Assembly: GCA_963638365.1 (NCBI GenBank)
Contig: CAVHRK010000072.1
Span: 71,819-135,818 of the forward strand
Length of the DNA stretch: 64,000 nucleotides
From: Suilimivivens sp963638365
Lineage (GTDB): Bacteria > Bacillota > Clostridia > Lachnospirales > Lachnospiraceae
Direction: 5' to 3'
Below, in pieces: positions 55,999-63,945 of this stretch (its first letter is position 1; each line of letters opens with the position of its first letter). Below the pieces are notes generated by a model. The model did not search any database. It was given only the letters and a program-made list of their open reading frames with translations, and was not told the origin of the DNA. The translations under genes and the position numbers were made by a program.

Positions 55999-56481
55999 TT
56001 ATTGCATAGCCGTAGCAAATTCATCCGGCGAGGGAACAGCATTATTCAGCTTTGAGCTATATGTAAATTTAATATTTCCATCTGACTGAACTTCCCCTTT
56101 GATAATATATGTATCCCATTTGGTTTTGCTCTTGCACTTAATAGATGTAAGATCGGTAATTGCCGCCTGAGTTAATGCAGATGACGCAGCTCCATTAGTG
56201 TCTTCTGTTAATGTTGCTCCATCTTTATCTACTGTAATTTCAATCTTATCATCTTTTGCAAATGCTTTAGTTGATCCTTCACCTGCATTTGGATCAGCAG
56301 CCCATACCTGAAGTGCTGTTACCATAGATGTCGCATTAGTAGTATCTGTTGAGTTTCTGGATCTCTCAACGTACTTTAAGTACTGGGGAGCAAGAACTAC
56401 AACGAGTACTGCCATAATGGCAATAACGATGATTAACTCAACAAGTGAAAAACCTTTGTCATTCATTTTTTCCTTTTTCAT
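55999..56481 (-). CDS. pilA: Major type IV pilin
   Basis: A 160-aa prepilin with leader MKKEKMNDKG|FSLVE, Glu5 present, and the hydrophobic helix FSLVELIIVIAIMAVLVVVL. A KYVERSRNSTDTTNATSMV helix end and a small beta-rich Thr/Ala/Asp domain follow. It is the smallest pilin of the cluster and is expected to be the main subunit. The start has an AGGAG site at 56481. It has its own candidate sigma-D promoter and a hairpin in its leader. Confidence 0.92.
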   Translation of the reverse strand: MKKEKMNDKGFSLVELIIVIAIMAVLVVVLAPQYLKYVERSRNSTDTTNATSMVTALQVWAADPNAGEGSTKAFAKDDKIEITVDKDGATLTEDTNGAASSALTQAAITDLTSIKCKSKTKWDTYIIKGEVQSDGNIKFTYSSKLNNAVPSPDEFATAMQ

Positions 56482-56514
56482 AAAAATTCTCCTTTGGTTG
56501 TTATTTTTTTATCT

Positions 56515-56549
56515 AAAAAATGGCTGTCCCTACGATGCAGTCATTTTTT
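56515..56549 (-). promoter_or_regulatory. Terminator-like hairpin in the pilA leader
   Basis: Arms AAAAAATG and CATTTTTT with an inner CTG/CAG pair (56515-56522 with 56542-56549) form a hairpin with U residues in its 3' arm on the minus strand. It lies between the sigma-D promoter and the pilA start. It could act as attenuator of pilA or as terminator of pilC transcripts. Confidence 0.4.
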
Positions 56550-56565
56550 ATTCAATTTGTATATT

Positions 56566-56592
56566 TTATCGACACTTTTGTAGAATTGTTTA
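56566..56592 (-). promoter_or_regulatory. Candidate sigma-D promoter of pilA
   Basis: The minus strand has TAAA (56589-56592), 15 bases, then GTCGATAA (56566-56573). The flagellar sigma consensus is TAAA-N15-GCCGATAA, so only one base differs. The expected start lies about 80 bases upstream of the pilA ATG. The cognate SigD is encoded in the same window at 5204-5968. Confidence 0.7.
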
Positions 56593-56614
56593 CATATTTT
56601 TCACATTTCTCTCA

Positions 56615-56680
56615 CTTATAACACCAGCACGGAGCACCCATCCTGTTACTTCTCGGCTATGGCAAAGCTGGTGTTATAAG
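56615..56680. repeat. 66-bp element with perfect 14-bp inverted ends
   Basis: CTTATAACACCAGC at 56615-56628 and its exact complement at 56667-56680 flank 38 bases. The right arm contains the pilC stop codon. No U-tract follows, so it is not a simple terminator. It could be a palindromic mini-element or an RNA processing stem. Confidence 0.8.
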
Positions 56681-57888
56681 TTGTCAAGTGCTGCATACAT
56701 ATTGACCATAGGAAGCATAACGGCGGCAAGAAGGATGCCGACAATGCCGGCGAGGATGATAATGATCATCGGTTCCATGGCAGCCATTAAGGACTGGACC
56801 GCCATTTCCACTTCTTCCTCGTAATAGTCCGCCAGCTTATTCAGCATTTCCTCTGTGGAGCCGGCTTCTTCGCCGATTCTCACCATATGATATACCATCG
56901 GTGGGAAGAGTCCACAGGTCTGTAACGGCTGGGATAAAGGAACACCGACCAGCAGCTGCTCAAGTGCATCCTTTAGGGCTTCTTTATACCAGATATTTCC
57001 CATGGTATCAGCCACAATATCTACCGCTTCCGTGAGCGGAACACCTGCGGTAAGCAGGGTGCTTAAGGTACGTGCCATCTGGGAAGAGGCACTCTTTGTT
57101 ACGAGATTTCTTGTCATCGGAATCTTCAAGGCAAGCTTTCCCAAAACATGCTTGCCGGATAAGGTCTTTTTCCACATACTGAATGCCACGGCAATCGCAA
57201 TCACCACCGGGACAATGATAAACCAGTAATTTTTAATAAAGTTGCTGAGTCCCACAACGGCAAGTGTGATTGCAGGAAGCTCTGCATCCAGTTCCTCAAA
57301 CATGTCTGTATATCTTGGAATAACGAATACCAGCATGACTACAACAACACCTACGGCTACGCAGGCAACCACAATCGGGTAGATCATGGCTTTCTTTATC
57401 AATGCCTGTGTCTTTGCCGATTTTTCGAACTGGATTGCCATACGTTCCATGGAAATTTCCAGACTACCGGATGCCTCACCGGCTCTTGCCATCTGAATCA
57501 AAAGCTCCGGAAATGCCTTCGGATGCTTTGCCATGGAATCTGCAAAGCTTTCACCCTTTTCCACATCGGCACGGACTGCCATGAGGGATTTCTGTAAAAG
57601 CTTATTTTCGGTCTGCTCTGCCAACATATTGAGGGCTTCAATAATACTGACACCGGCACGTACGATACTTGCAAACTGCCGGCAGAATACGGCAAGGTCT
57701 CTGGCTGCCGGCTTTTTGTCAAAACTGAAGCTGATATCCCGCGTCAGGGTATTCTGCTGCTTGACCTCCAAAACAATGAGTCCCTGCTGTTTCAGTTCTC
57801 TCGTCAAGGCTTCCTGTGTATCGGCATCCTTGCTGCCTTTGATTTCTTTTCCTGTTTTGTCTATCGCCACATAGCCCCAATTGGCCAT
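56674..57888 (-). CDS. pilC: Pilus inner-membrane platform protein PilC
   Basis: PilC/GspF anchors the assembly ATPase. The 404-aa protein has two repeated T2SSF domains (about residues 65-190 and 265-390), each with DLAVFCRQFASIVRAGVSII- or SSQMARTLSTLLTAGVPLTE-type motifs. Three membrane helices are present, and it ends IIIILAGIVGILLAAVMLPM. The start at 57888 follows GGGAGG at seven bases and is preferred over an ATG at 57903 that overlaps the binding site. Confidence 0.93.
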   Translation of the reverse strand: MANWGYVAIDKTGKEIKGSKDADTQEALTRELKQQGLIVLEVKQQNTLTRDISFSFDKKPAARDLAVFCRQFASIVRAGVSIIEALNMLAEQTENKLLQKSLMAVRADVEKGESFADSMAKHPKAFPELLIQMARAGEASGSLEISMERMAIQFEKSAKTQALIKKAMIYPIVVACVAVGVVVVMLVFVIPRYTDMFEELDAELPAITLAVVGLSNFIKNYWFIIVPVVIAIAVAFSMWKKTLSGKHVLGKLALKIPMTRNLVTKSASSQMARTLSTLLTAGVPLTEAVDIVADTMGNIWYKEALKDALEQLLVGVPLSQPLQTCGLFPPMVYHMVRIGEEAGSTEEMLNKLADYYEEEVEMAVQSLMAAMEPMIIIILAGIVGILLAAVMLPMVNMYAALDNL

Positions 57889-57904
57889 TGTCGTTCCTCC
57901 CATT

Positions 57905-59599
57905 CTACAAGTCGAAAGATACTCTCATCATTTCCTGTACGGATGTTGTTCCTTCCAAGACAAGCTCGGTCGCGCTCATACGCAGGGTATGCATGCCGTC
58001 CTTCAGCGCCTGTCCTTTGATATCCTCCACTTCTCCGCCTTTACTGATGATGTGCTTTAACTGCGGAGTCACTTCCATAATTTCATATACACCGATTCGT
58101 CCACGGAAGCCTGTGCCATCACATTTCGGGCAGCCACACGGCTCGTAAATCGTCAGATCTTCATCAGGTTTACGCATCAGCATTTCAAGGTCTTCGGCAT
58201 CGGCTTTCTTCGCCCTCTTGCAGTCGGGACAAAGGCGGCGCACCAGACGCTGTGCAATAACACCGACCGTAGAGTCTGCGATCAGGTAAGGCTCAATGCC
58301 CATATCCACCAGACGGGTAATCGTGCTGGCTGCGGAGTTCGTATGTAACGTGGATACTACAAGGTGTCCTGTGATGGAGGCCTGTACGGCAATGGATGCG
58401 GTCTCCTGATCACGGATTTCTCCGATCATAATGATGTCCGGATCCTGTCGCAGAATGGAACGCAGTGCCGATGCAAAGGTCAGATCTGCTTTATTATTGA
58501 CCTGCACCTGATTAATTCCGTCAATATTAGCTTCCACCGGATCTTCTACGGTGATAATGTTTACATCCTCTTTATTTAACTCACTAAGCGCGGTATAAAG
58601 TGTTGTGGACTTACCACTACCGGTAGGCCCTGTAACAAGCAGAATACCATGCGGATTTTTCAAAATATGATCAAACTTCTGTAAGTCATGCGGTTTTAAG
58701 CCCAACTGGCTCTTTTCCCTCGACAGAGCGTTCTTGGAGGTAAGTCGCATAACGATCTTCTCACCATATACCGTAGGCAGGATAGATACACGGATGTCAA
58801 ATTCGCGCCGATCCACCACCTGTGTGATTCGACCATCCTGCGGTTTACGCTTCTCGGAAATATCCATGCCGCCGATAATCTTGATACGCGCAACCAGTGC
58901 CGGTAAAAGGCTGATGTTGTAGGTTGCTTTCTCATACAGTGCACCATCAATACGGTAACGCACCCGAACCTGCTTCTCCATCGGCTCGATATGAATATCG
59001 GATGCTCGCTGACGCACAGCCTGCTCGATCATCGTTTTTACCAACTGTACGATCGGGGAATTGTTGATATCGTCGCTGTAGATATCCTCCTGCTCCACCA
59101 TCTGGCTGGTTTTTTCTTTCACGTACTCTTCGAGTGCCGAATTCACTTCCGCCTGTCCGTAATACCGGTCCAGCGCCAGCATAATGTCCCGTGATGTTGC
59201 AACGACAGGCTCCACCTGCAGATTCGTGATGATATTGATATCGTCCATGGCAGCCATATTCATAGGGTCTGACATTGCCACGCGCAGAACATTCATTCCC
59301 GACCTGGAGTATTCAAACGGGATCATCTTATGCTTCTTTAGAATGTTCGGAGATACCAGATTAAGGATTTCTTCATCAATGGAGACATCCTGCAGGTCAA
59401 CCATTTCATAGCCTAACTGGCTGCTCAAAGCTTTCGCAATATTCTCTTCTGTGGTAATTCCTTCGTCAACGAGGGTTTCTCCCAACTTACGGCCGGAGCC
59501 TTTCTGCAACTCAAGGCCCTTCTGTAACTGTTCAGCTGTAATAACGCCACTGTTCACCAGTACGTCACCCAGACAAAGCTTTTTTCTGTTAAAATCCAT
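57905..59599 (-). CDS. pilB: Pilus assembly ATPase PilB
   Basis: Extension ATPase of the pilus system. The 564-aa protein has the N1D/GspE N-terminal domain (LCLGDVLVNSGVITAEQLQK). The P-loop is GPTGSGKSTTLYTAL (about residue 326), with the Asp box and Walker B MIGEIRDQETASIAVQASIT. A tetracysteine zinc site (CPDC...CPKCDGTGFRGR) is near residue 510. The start at 59599 gives a standard length. Longer starts in the same frame (59716, 59635) have no family match. Confidence 0.92.
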   Translation of the reverse strand: MDFNRKKLCLGDVLVNSGVITAEQLQKGLELQKGSGRKLGETLVDEGITTEENIAKALSSQLGYEMVDLQDVSIDEEILNLVSPNILKKHKMIPFEYSRSGMNVLRVAMSDPMNMAAMDDINIITNLQVEPVVATSRDIMLALDRYYGQAEVNSALEEYVKEKTSQMVEQEDIYSDDINNSPIVQLVKTMIEQAVRQRASDIHIEPMEKQVRVRYRIDGALYEKATYNISLLPALVARIKIIGGMDISEKRKPQDGRITQVVDRREFDIRVSILPTVYGEKIVMRLTSKNALSREKSQLGLKPHDLQKFDHILKNPHGILLVTGPTGSGKSTTLYTALSELNKEDVNIITVEDPVEANIDGINQVQVNNKADLTFASALRSILRQDPDIIMIGEIRDQETASIAVQASITGHLVVSTLHTNSAASTITRLVDMGIEPYLIADSTVGVIAQRLVRRLCPDCKRAKKADAEDLEMLMRKPDEDLTIYEPCGCPKCDGTGFRGRIGVYEIMEVTPQLKHIISKGGEVEDIKGQALKDGMHTLRMSATELVLEGTTSVQEMMRVSFDL

Positions 59600-59719
59600 A
59601 GCGTATTCGTTCCCAGAGTAATTTATGATTTCCATATTCCATCCGGCGGCATATACCAGCCTTTGGAGATCTGTTTCATTTAAGAATGTATAACAAATGC
59701 ACGATTGCCTATGCACAAT
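59600..59719 (-). promoter_or_regulatory. pilB leader
   Basis: About 115 bases separate the pilB promoter from the favoured start. I looked for a c-di-GMP riboswitch aptamer and found none. No strong helix is evident. Confidence 0.3.
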
Positions 59720-59748
59720 ATTTTACACTTTTCGACATGAGATTGCAA
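59720..59748 (-). promoter_or_regulatory. Sigma-A promoter of the pil operon
   Basis: The -35 TTGCAA (59743-59748) and -10 TAAAAT (59720-59725) boxes are 17 bases apart on the minus strand, the same hexamers as at rpsB. It is placed to drive pilB-pilC and onwards. Confidence 0.75.
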
Positions 59749-59801
59749 CCCAAAACGGGCAGATATCTAAAGAAAAATAGGAAATTGGTATCACTTTCCA
59801 A

Positions 59802-60030
59802 TCAGTTGATTTTTTCTGTTTGGAGTGCCTCTTTGTATTCCTCTTTGGTGTAGCCTGCTTTCATAATCATTTTAAAGCTAAATCCATGTTCTTTCATACG
59901 TCGGATAGCTTCCATTCTTTCCTCCTGTTTTCCCTCTTTATACTTCTCCCTCTGTAACATTTCAAATGTCATATACTCTGTCCTCCATTCCTCATGTTTT
60001 CTGGCTTTCCGAACTTCTTGCTCAAAAGGA
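59802..60030 (-). pseudogene. Partial tandem copy of the rpn 3' end
   Basis: The minus strand encodes EVRKARKHEEWRTEYMTFEM, then YTKEEYKEALQTEKIN and a stop at 59802. This is the C-terminal tail of the neighbouring Rpn protein with about 17 internal residues missing. The bases after both stops are also alike (TGGAAAG...ATACCAATTTCC), so coding end and flank were duplicated together with a period of about 250 bases. An ATG at 59972 with a GGAGG site could still express 56 residues. Confidence 0.85.
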
Positions 60031-60049
60031 AATTGGTATTTCTTTCCAG

Positions 60050-60868
60050 TTAGTTGATTTTCTCGGTTTGAAGCGCCTTCTCATATTCAGCCTTGGTATA
60101 ACCCATATCCATAATCTCTTCCATGCTCAGTCCTTTTCTCTGCATGCGCTGGATTGCATCCAGTTTTCCAAGTCCTATGCCTCTCTTTTCACCTAATCTC
60201 TTACCATATTCCACTCCCTCTTTGTACTTCTCCCTCTGTAACATTTCAAATGTCATATACTCTGTCCTCCATTCCTCATGTTTTCTGGCTTTCCAGACCT
60301 CTTCCTCAATTTTGGCAACCAGTTTTCCATGTATCCTGCGTCCTGCAATATAATCCAGAAAATCCCTTAATTCCGGGGTCAGCTTTGATGTATCTCCCTC
60401 GGCATTCAAGAATACCTTCACCGTTCCATCCTCAAGGCATAATCCTTCCACCTCACGGCACCGGTTCTCGAAGGTATACACGCAGGCATTCTTTCCAAAA
60501 AGATCATAGGTACAGATAAAAATCACATAGGATTCCTTTAGTTCCTCATAATCCGCTCCCCGCTCAATCAGGTTCAGATCAATCATTCCCTGATAATATC
60601 TTGACCTTTTCGGGAGATTCTTCTTACGGGCTGCCTGCATTTCCAGATCATATACGGTATGCCCATCTTCCAGATAGACATCCAGCCGCACTCCCTTTCC
60701 TTCTGCGGTCATTTCGATCTGCTTCTGCCAGTCATGATATACAATTTTACGGATCTTCTTTCCCAGAATCACTTCCAGCAGTTCCCTGCAAAGTGGTTCG
60801 TTATTATACAAAATTTTACAGAAAATGAAATCATCCGTAAAATCAAGCTCCTCATATCTTTTGCTCAT
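60050..60868 (-). CDS. Rpn family PD-(D/E)XK nuclease
   Basis: The 272-aa protein has the N-terminal DFTDDFIFCKILYNNEPLCR of the Rpn/PDDEXK_2 transposase-like family. The nuclease core shows the Asp in GVRLDVYLEDG and the ExQ motif YDLEMQAA. A charged C-terminal helical tail with repeats of MTFEMLQREKYKEG type follows. Rpn proteins promote DNA cleavage and recA-independent recombination in E. coli; many copies occur in Lachnospiraceae genomes. It has its own promoter and is unrelated to the pilus genes downstream. Confidence 0.88.
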   Translation of the reverse strand: MSKRYEELDFTDDFIFCKILYNNEPLCRELLEVILGKKIRKIVYHDWQKQIEMTAEGKGVRLDVYLEDGHTVYDLEMQAARKKNLPKRSRYYQGMIDLNLIERGADYEELKESYVIFICTYDLFGKNACVYTFENRCREVEGLCLEDGTVKVFLNAEGDTSKLTPELRDFLDYIAGRRIHGKLVAKIEEEVWKARKHEEWRTEYMTFEMLQREKYKEGVEYGKRLGEKRGIGLGKLDAIQRMQRKGLSMEEIMDMGYTKAEYEKALQTEKIN

Positions 60869-60915
60869 CTTTCATCCTTTCTCTGTAGTATCAGAGAAAG
60901 CCGAGGATTGATTAT

Positions 60916-60945
60916 ATTATACCTCACGCCATCGTATGCGTGCAA
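60916..60945 (-). promoter_or_regulatory. Sigma-A promoter of rpn
   Basis: The -35 TTGCAC (60940-60945) and -10 TATAAT (60916-60921) boxes are 18 bases apart on the minus strand, with a leader of about 40 bases. Confidence 0.7.
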
Positions 60946-60949
60946 CCAT

Positions 60950-60997
60950 ATTTTGTTTTATGTCATGCCGTTTATTTTGTTTTATGTCATGCCGTTT
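60950..60997. repeat. Two perfect 24-bp tandem copies
   Basis: A 24-base unit containing tttatgtcatgccgttt is repeated head to tail (60950-60973 and 60974-60997), just upstream of the rpn promoter. It may be slippage or an operator pair. Confidence 0.85.
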
Positions 60998-61126
60998 ATA
61001 TAATATAATCTGTGTCCTCCAGCTTTCCCTGTGTATATGCTTTTGAGATATGCATTTTTACATATATTTCTATCCATTCACCATTTCACAAATAAATCTA
61101 TTAAGTATTTATTAGTGTATCAAACC

Positions 61127-62383
61127 TTATTTACAAAATTGCCGTGATGCAGTTGTTCCTTGGGCTGCAAAGTAATTTCCGCTCACCTGTGTTGCACTTC
61201 CTTCGAGGCAAAGCTCCATTAACATACACAGAATTTCCGGCGTAGTAACTGTCAATTTCCTCTTCTTCTCATAAGACGTACGGATCTCTTCCACGCTCTT
61301 CGGTAGAAAATCCAGTATTTCAAGAAGGATCTGCAGTCTTTGATCCGTATTCCCGGCATCACCCATGTTTCGTGCATCTCCCATATTCCGAGCACTTTCC
61401 ACGCTTCTGGTGTCTCCCGTATCCCGAGTAATTTCCGCGCTTCTGGCATCTTTCACATTCTCGGCAGCTTCCGTTTCCTGCGGAGAATTTTCCAGTGAAA
61501 ACTCCATCTGTCTGGGCGAAAGGTGCTGCAGCAAATCCTGCGGAGACACGGCAATGAGTGCTCCCTGTTGCAACAGAAGATTACAGCCATCACTCAGCCG
61601 GTCAGTCAATCTCCCCGGAATGGCATAAACCTCCCTTCCCTGCTCCAACGCCATATCTACGGTAATAAAGGTGCCACTTTTCTGCCGTGCTTCCACAACC
61701 AGAATCGCATCAGCAAGTCCCGACACAATCCGGTTTCGTTCCGGAAAAAGTCGTTTCATCGGTTCCGTCCCCGGCGGAAACGTCGACAAAATTCCTCCCT
61801 GTTCTAAAATCTGCTCATACAGCCTGCGCGAGGATTTAGGATAGCAGATGTCCACGCCGCACCCAAGAACTGCATAAGTCCTGCCACCACCCTGCAGTGC
61901 TGCCTCCTGTGAAATACTGTCTATTCCTCTTGCCATGCCGCTGATTACCGGTATGCCATGTGCCCCTAACTCCTTTGCAAAATTCTTTGCCACATAATTT
62001 CCATATTCCGAGCATTCGCGTGCGCCGATCATGGCCACTGCCGGAAGATTCTCCGGCGGTAGTTGTCCCAGTACATACAGCGCATAAGGTGCTGACGGAA
62101 TTTTACGGAGCCGTTGCGGATAAGCTTCATCCTCTGCTGTCAGCAACCGGATTCCTTTTTGCAGCAGTTGCTCATATTCCCGGTTCAAATCATAGGTTCT
62201 CGTATACTCTGACACCTCATCCATTCTTGCCTCCATAAGTACTTCAAGAACCCCTTTGCTTCTTCTCCTTACCGCTCCATAGACCTCAAATGGCGTATGA
62301 TACCTCCTTAAGAGTTCCCGGATCGTTCCGTTTCCCGCTTCTGGCATCCGGTGAAGCCAGTATTCATATTTTTTATTTTCCAT
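61127..62383 (-). CDS. dprA: DNA processing protein DprA/Smf
   Basis: DprA loads RecA on incoming single-stranded DNA in transformation. The 418-aa protein has a helical N-terminus and the Rossmann-like core (about residues 65-290) with GARECSEYGNYVAKNFAKEL, VISGMARGIDSISQEAAL, VLGCGVDICYP and FPERNRIVSGLADAILVVEA. An unusual Arg/Asp/Ala/Gly repeat linker (about 300-345) precedes a winged-helix C-terminal part. It lies next to comM, as in many Firmicutes. Confidence 0.93.
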   Translation of the reverse strand: MENKKYEYWLHRMPEAGNGTIRELLRRYHTPFEVYGAVRRRSKGVLEVLMEARMDEVSEYTRTYDLNREYEQLLQKGIRLLTAEDEAYPQRLRKIPSAPYALYVLGQLPPENLPAVAMIGARECSEYGNYVAKNFAKELGAHGIPVISGMARGIDSISQEAALQGGGRTYAVLGCGVDICYPKSSRRLYEQILEQGGILSTFPPGTEPMKRLFPERNRIVSGLADAILVVEARQKSGTFITVDMALEQGREVYAIPGRLTDRLSDGCNLLLQQGALIAVSPQDLLQHLSPRQMEFSLENSPQETEAAENVKDARSAEITRDTGDTRSVESARNMGDARNMGDAGNTDQRLQILLEILDFLPKSVEEIRTSYEKKRKLTVTTPEILCMLMELCLEGSATQVSGNYFAAQGTTASRQFCK

Positions 62384-62571
62384 ATCTGATTCCTTTTCAT
62401 TCTTACTTTTTACTTATTTTTGCTTATTCTTACTTTCCGCTCTTGTCTTTACCTTTCTCTTTATAATTCTTCTCTTCCTGGTACTTTTATAATGTTTTCC
62501 TTATTTCATTCCTTAGTTATCTCAAATTCTTATATGATTTGCCTTCTACCATCACCTTGTCTGTGTATCTC
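62384..62571 (-). other. Purine-rich gap between comM and dprA
   Basis: The minus strand is strongly A/G-rich over about 120 bases (62395-62520), with multiple stop codons in all frames. I see no gene, promoter pair or terminator. Confidence 0.4.
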
Positions 62572-63945
62572 TCAATGTTCCGCTTCCACATTTCGGTAAC
62601 TCATTGCCTCTGCCAGATGGGGCAGCCGGATTTCTTCGCTTCCTTCCAGATCTGCAATTGTCCGTGCCACCTTAAGCAGGTGATGATACCCTCTTGCGCT
62701 CAACTGCATTTTCTTTGAAAGCTGCTCCGTATAGTTCTGTTCCTGCTTTCCAAGACAGCAATATTTCTCACAGTCTTTCATAGTTAAATCAGAATTAAAC
62801 TTTATATTCGTTCCCTTATATCGCCTCTCCTGCAGCTCACGGGCACGATTTACCAGTTCCCGCATTTCCGCACTGGATAATCCGGTCTTTTTGTTCTGAA
62901 GCTGTCCGATTTCTACCCGTTCTGCTTCCAGACACAGATCCATCCGGTCCAGAATCGGCCCCGACAGATGACTCCTATACATATGCCGCTCAAATGGTGT
63001 ACATTTGCAGCGGTTACGATCCGGATAATAGCCGCATGGGCAGGGATTCATTGCCCCAACCAGCATAAAATCTGCCGGATAAGTAAACGCTCCGGTGCTT
63101 CTCGCAATATGAATTTCCTTATCTTCCAATGGCTGCCGCAGCAGATCAATGGTCTGCCTCTGGAACTCCGGAAGTTCATCTAAAAACAGCACTCCACGAT
63201 GCGCTAAACTAACCAGTCCCGGTTGTGGAATCCTGCCTCCTCCTGCGAGTGCATGGATCGTAACGGAATGATGCGGATTTAAAAACGGTCGTTTTTTTAT
63301 TAGATTCTGTCCTTTTGGGAGCCGTCCTGCAATGCTGTAGATAGAAGTCACTTCCATACTTTCCTCAAAGCTCAGTTTCGGTAAGATCGACGGAATCCGC
63401 TTGGCAATCATCGTCTTCCCGGCCCCAGGCGGTCCGACAATCAGCATATGATGAAAGCCTGCCGCGGCAATCAAGGCTCCTCTTTTCAGATTTTCCTGCC
63501 CGTGAACCTCTGCAAAGTCCAGTGTCTTCTCTTCCTGTAGAAGGTTCCTTTTGTTCCATTCCTTTTGATTTTCTGCTTCCTGTCTTCTTTGATCACTCTC
63601 TTCCCTGATCTGTTCTTCTTCCGATAAATGCAGATAGTCGCAAGCCTCCTGAATGCTTCCGGCCCCTGCCACCCGGATTCCTTCAATCACTGATGCCTCC
63701 GCAAAATTGTCTTTTGGCACAAGGCACTGCTTTTTCCCCTGTCGAAAGGCTTCCCACACAAGCGGCAGGACTCCTTTCACGCCTTTAATCTCTCCGCTGA
63801 GTCCCAACTCTCCGATCACGAACACATCCGCAAGTGCTTCTGCATCCATGATTTCTGTTGCAGTCAAAATTCCCAATGCGATTGCAAGATCAAAACCCGT
63901 TCCTGCCTTATGAATATCTGCCGGTGACAGATTTACAGAAATATG
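62572..63945 (-). pseudogene. comM: 5'-truncated ComM/YifB (Mg-chelatase-like AAA+ ATPase)
   Basis: ComM is a hexameric helicase aiding branch migration in transformation. The frame encodes HISVNLSPADIHKAGTGFDL, the AAA+ domain with VGPPGAGKTMIAKRIP, the Walker B LFLDELPEF and the C-terminal LSARGYHHLLKVARTIADLE. About the first 85 residues expected for the family are missing. The frame has no ATG/GTG start upstream (only TTG at 63876) and meets a stop at 63973-63975, just beyond a junction with unrelated DNA. It is most likely a broken gene. Confidence 0.75.

Larger units (their letters stand above)
60869..61126 (-). other. Gap between rpn and dprA
   Basis: 258 AT-rich bases with the rpn promoter and the 24-bp repeat pair. 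No terminator with a clear U-tract was found after dprA, and no gene is seen. Confidence 0.4.

Noticed and set aside
55758..56042. 94-codon minus-strand frame between pilA and pilD
   Set aside because: It overlaps the pilA end in another frame and is mostly the C/A-rich and hairpin sequence, so RNA structure explains it better than a protein.
56482..56673. c-di-GMP riboswitch ahead of pilA
   Set aside because: Pilus genes in Clostridia are often under such switches, so I looked for the conserved GEMM-type segments; none were present. The 14-bp inverted repeat has a different layout.
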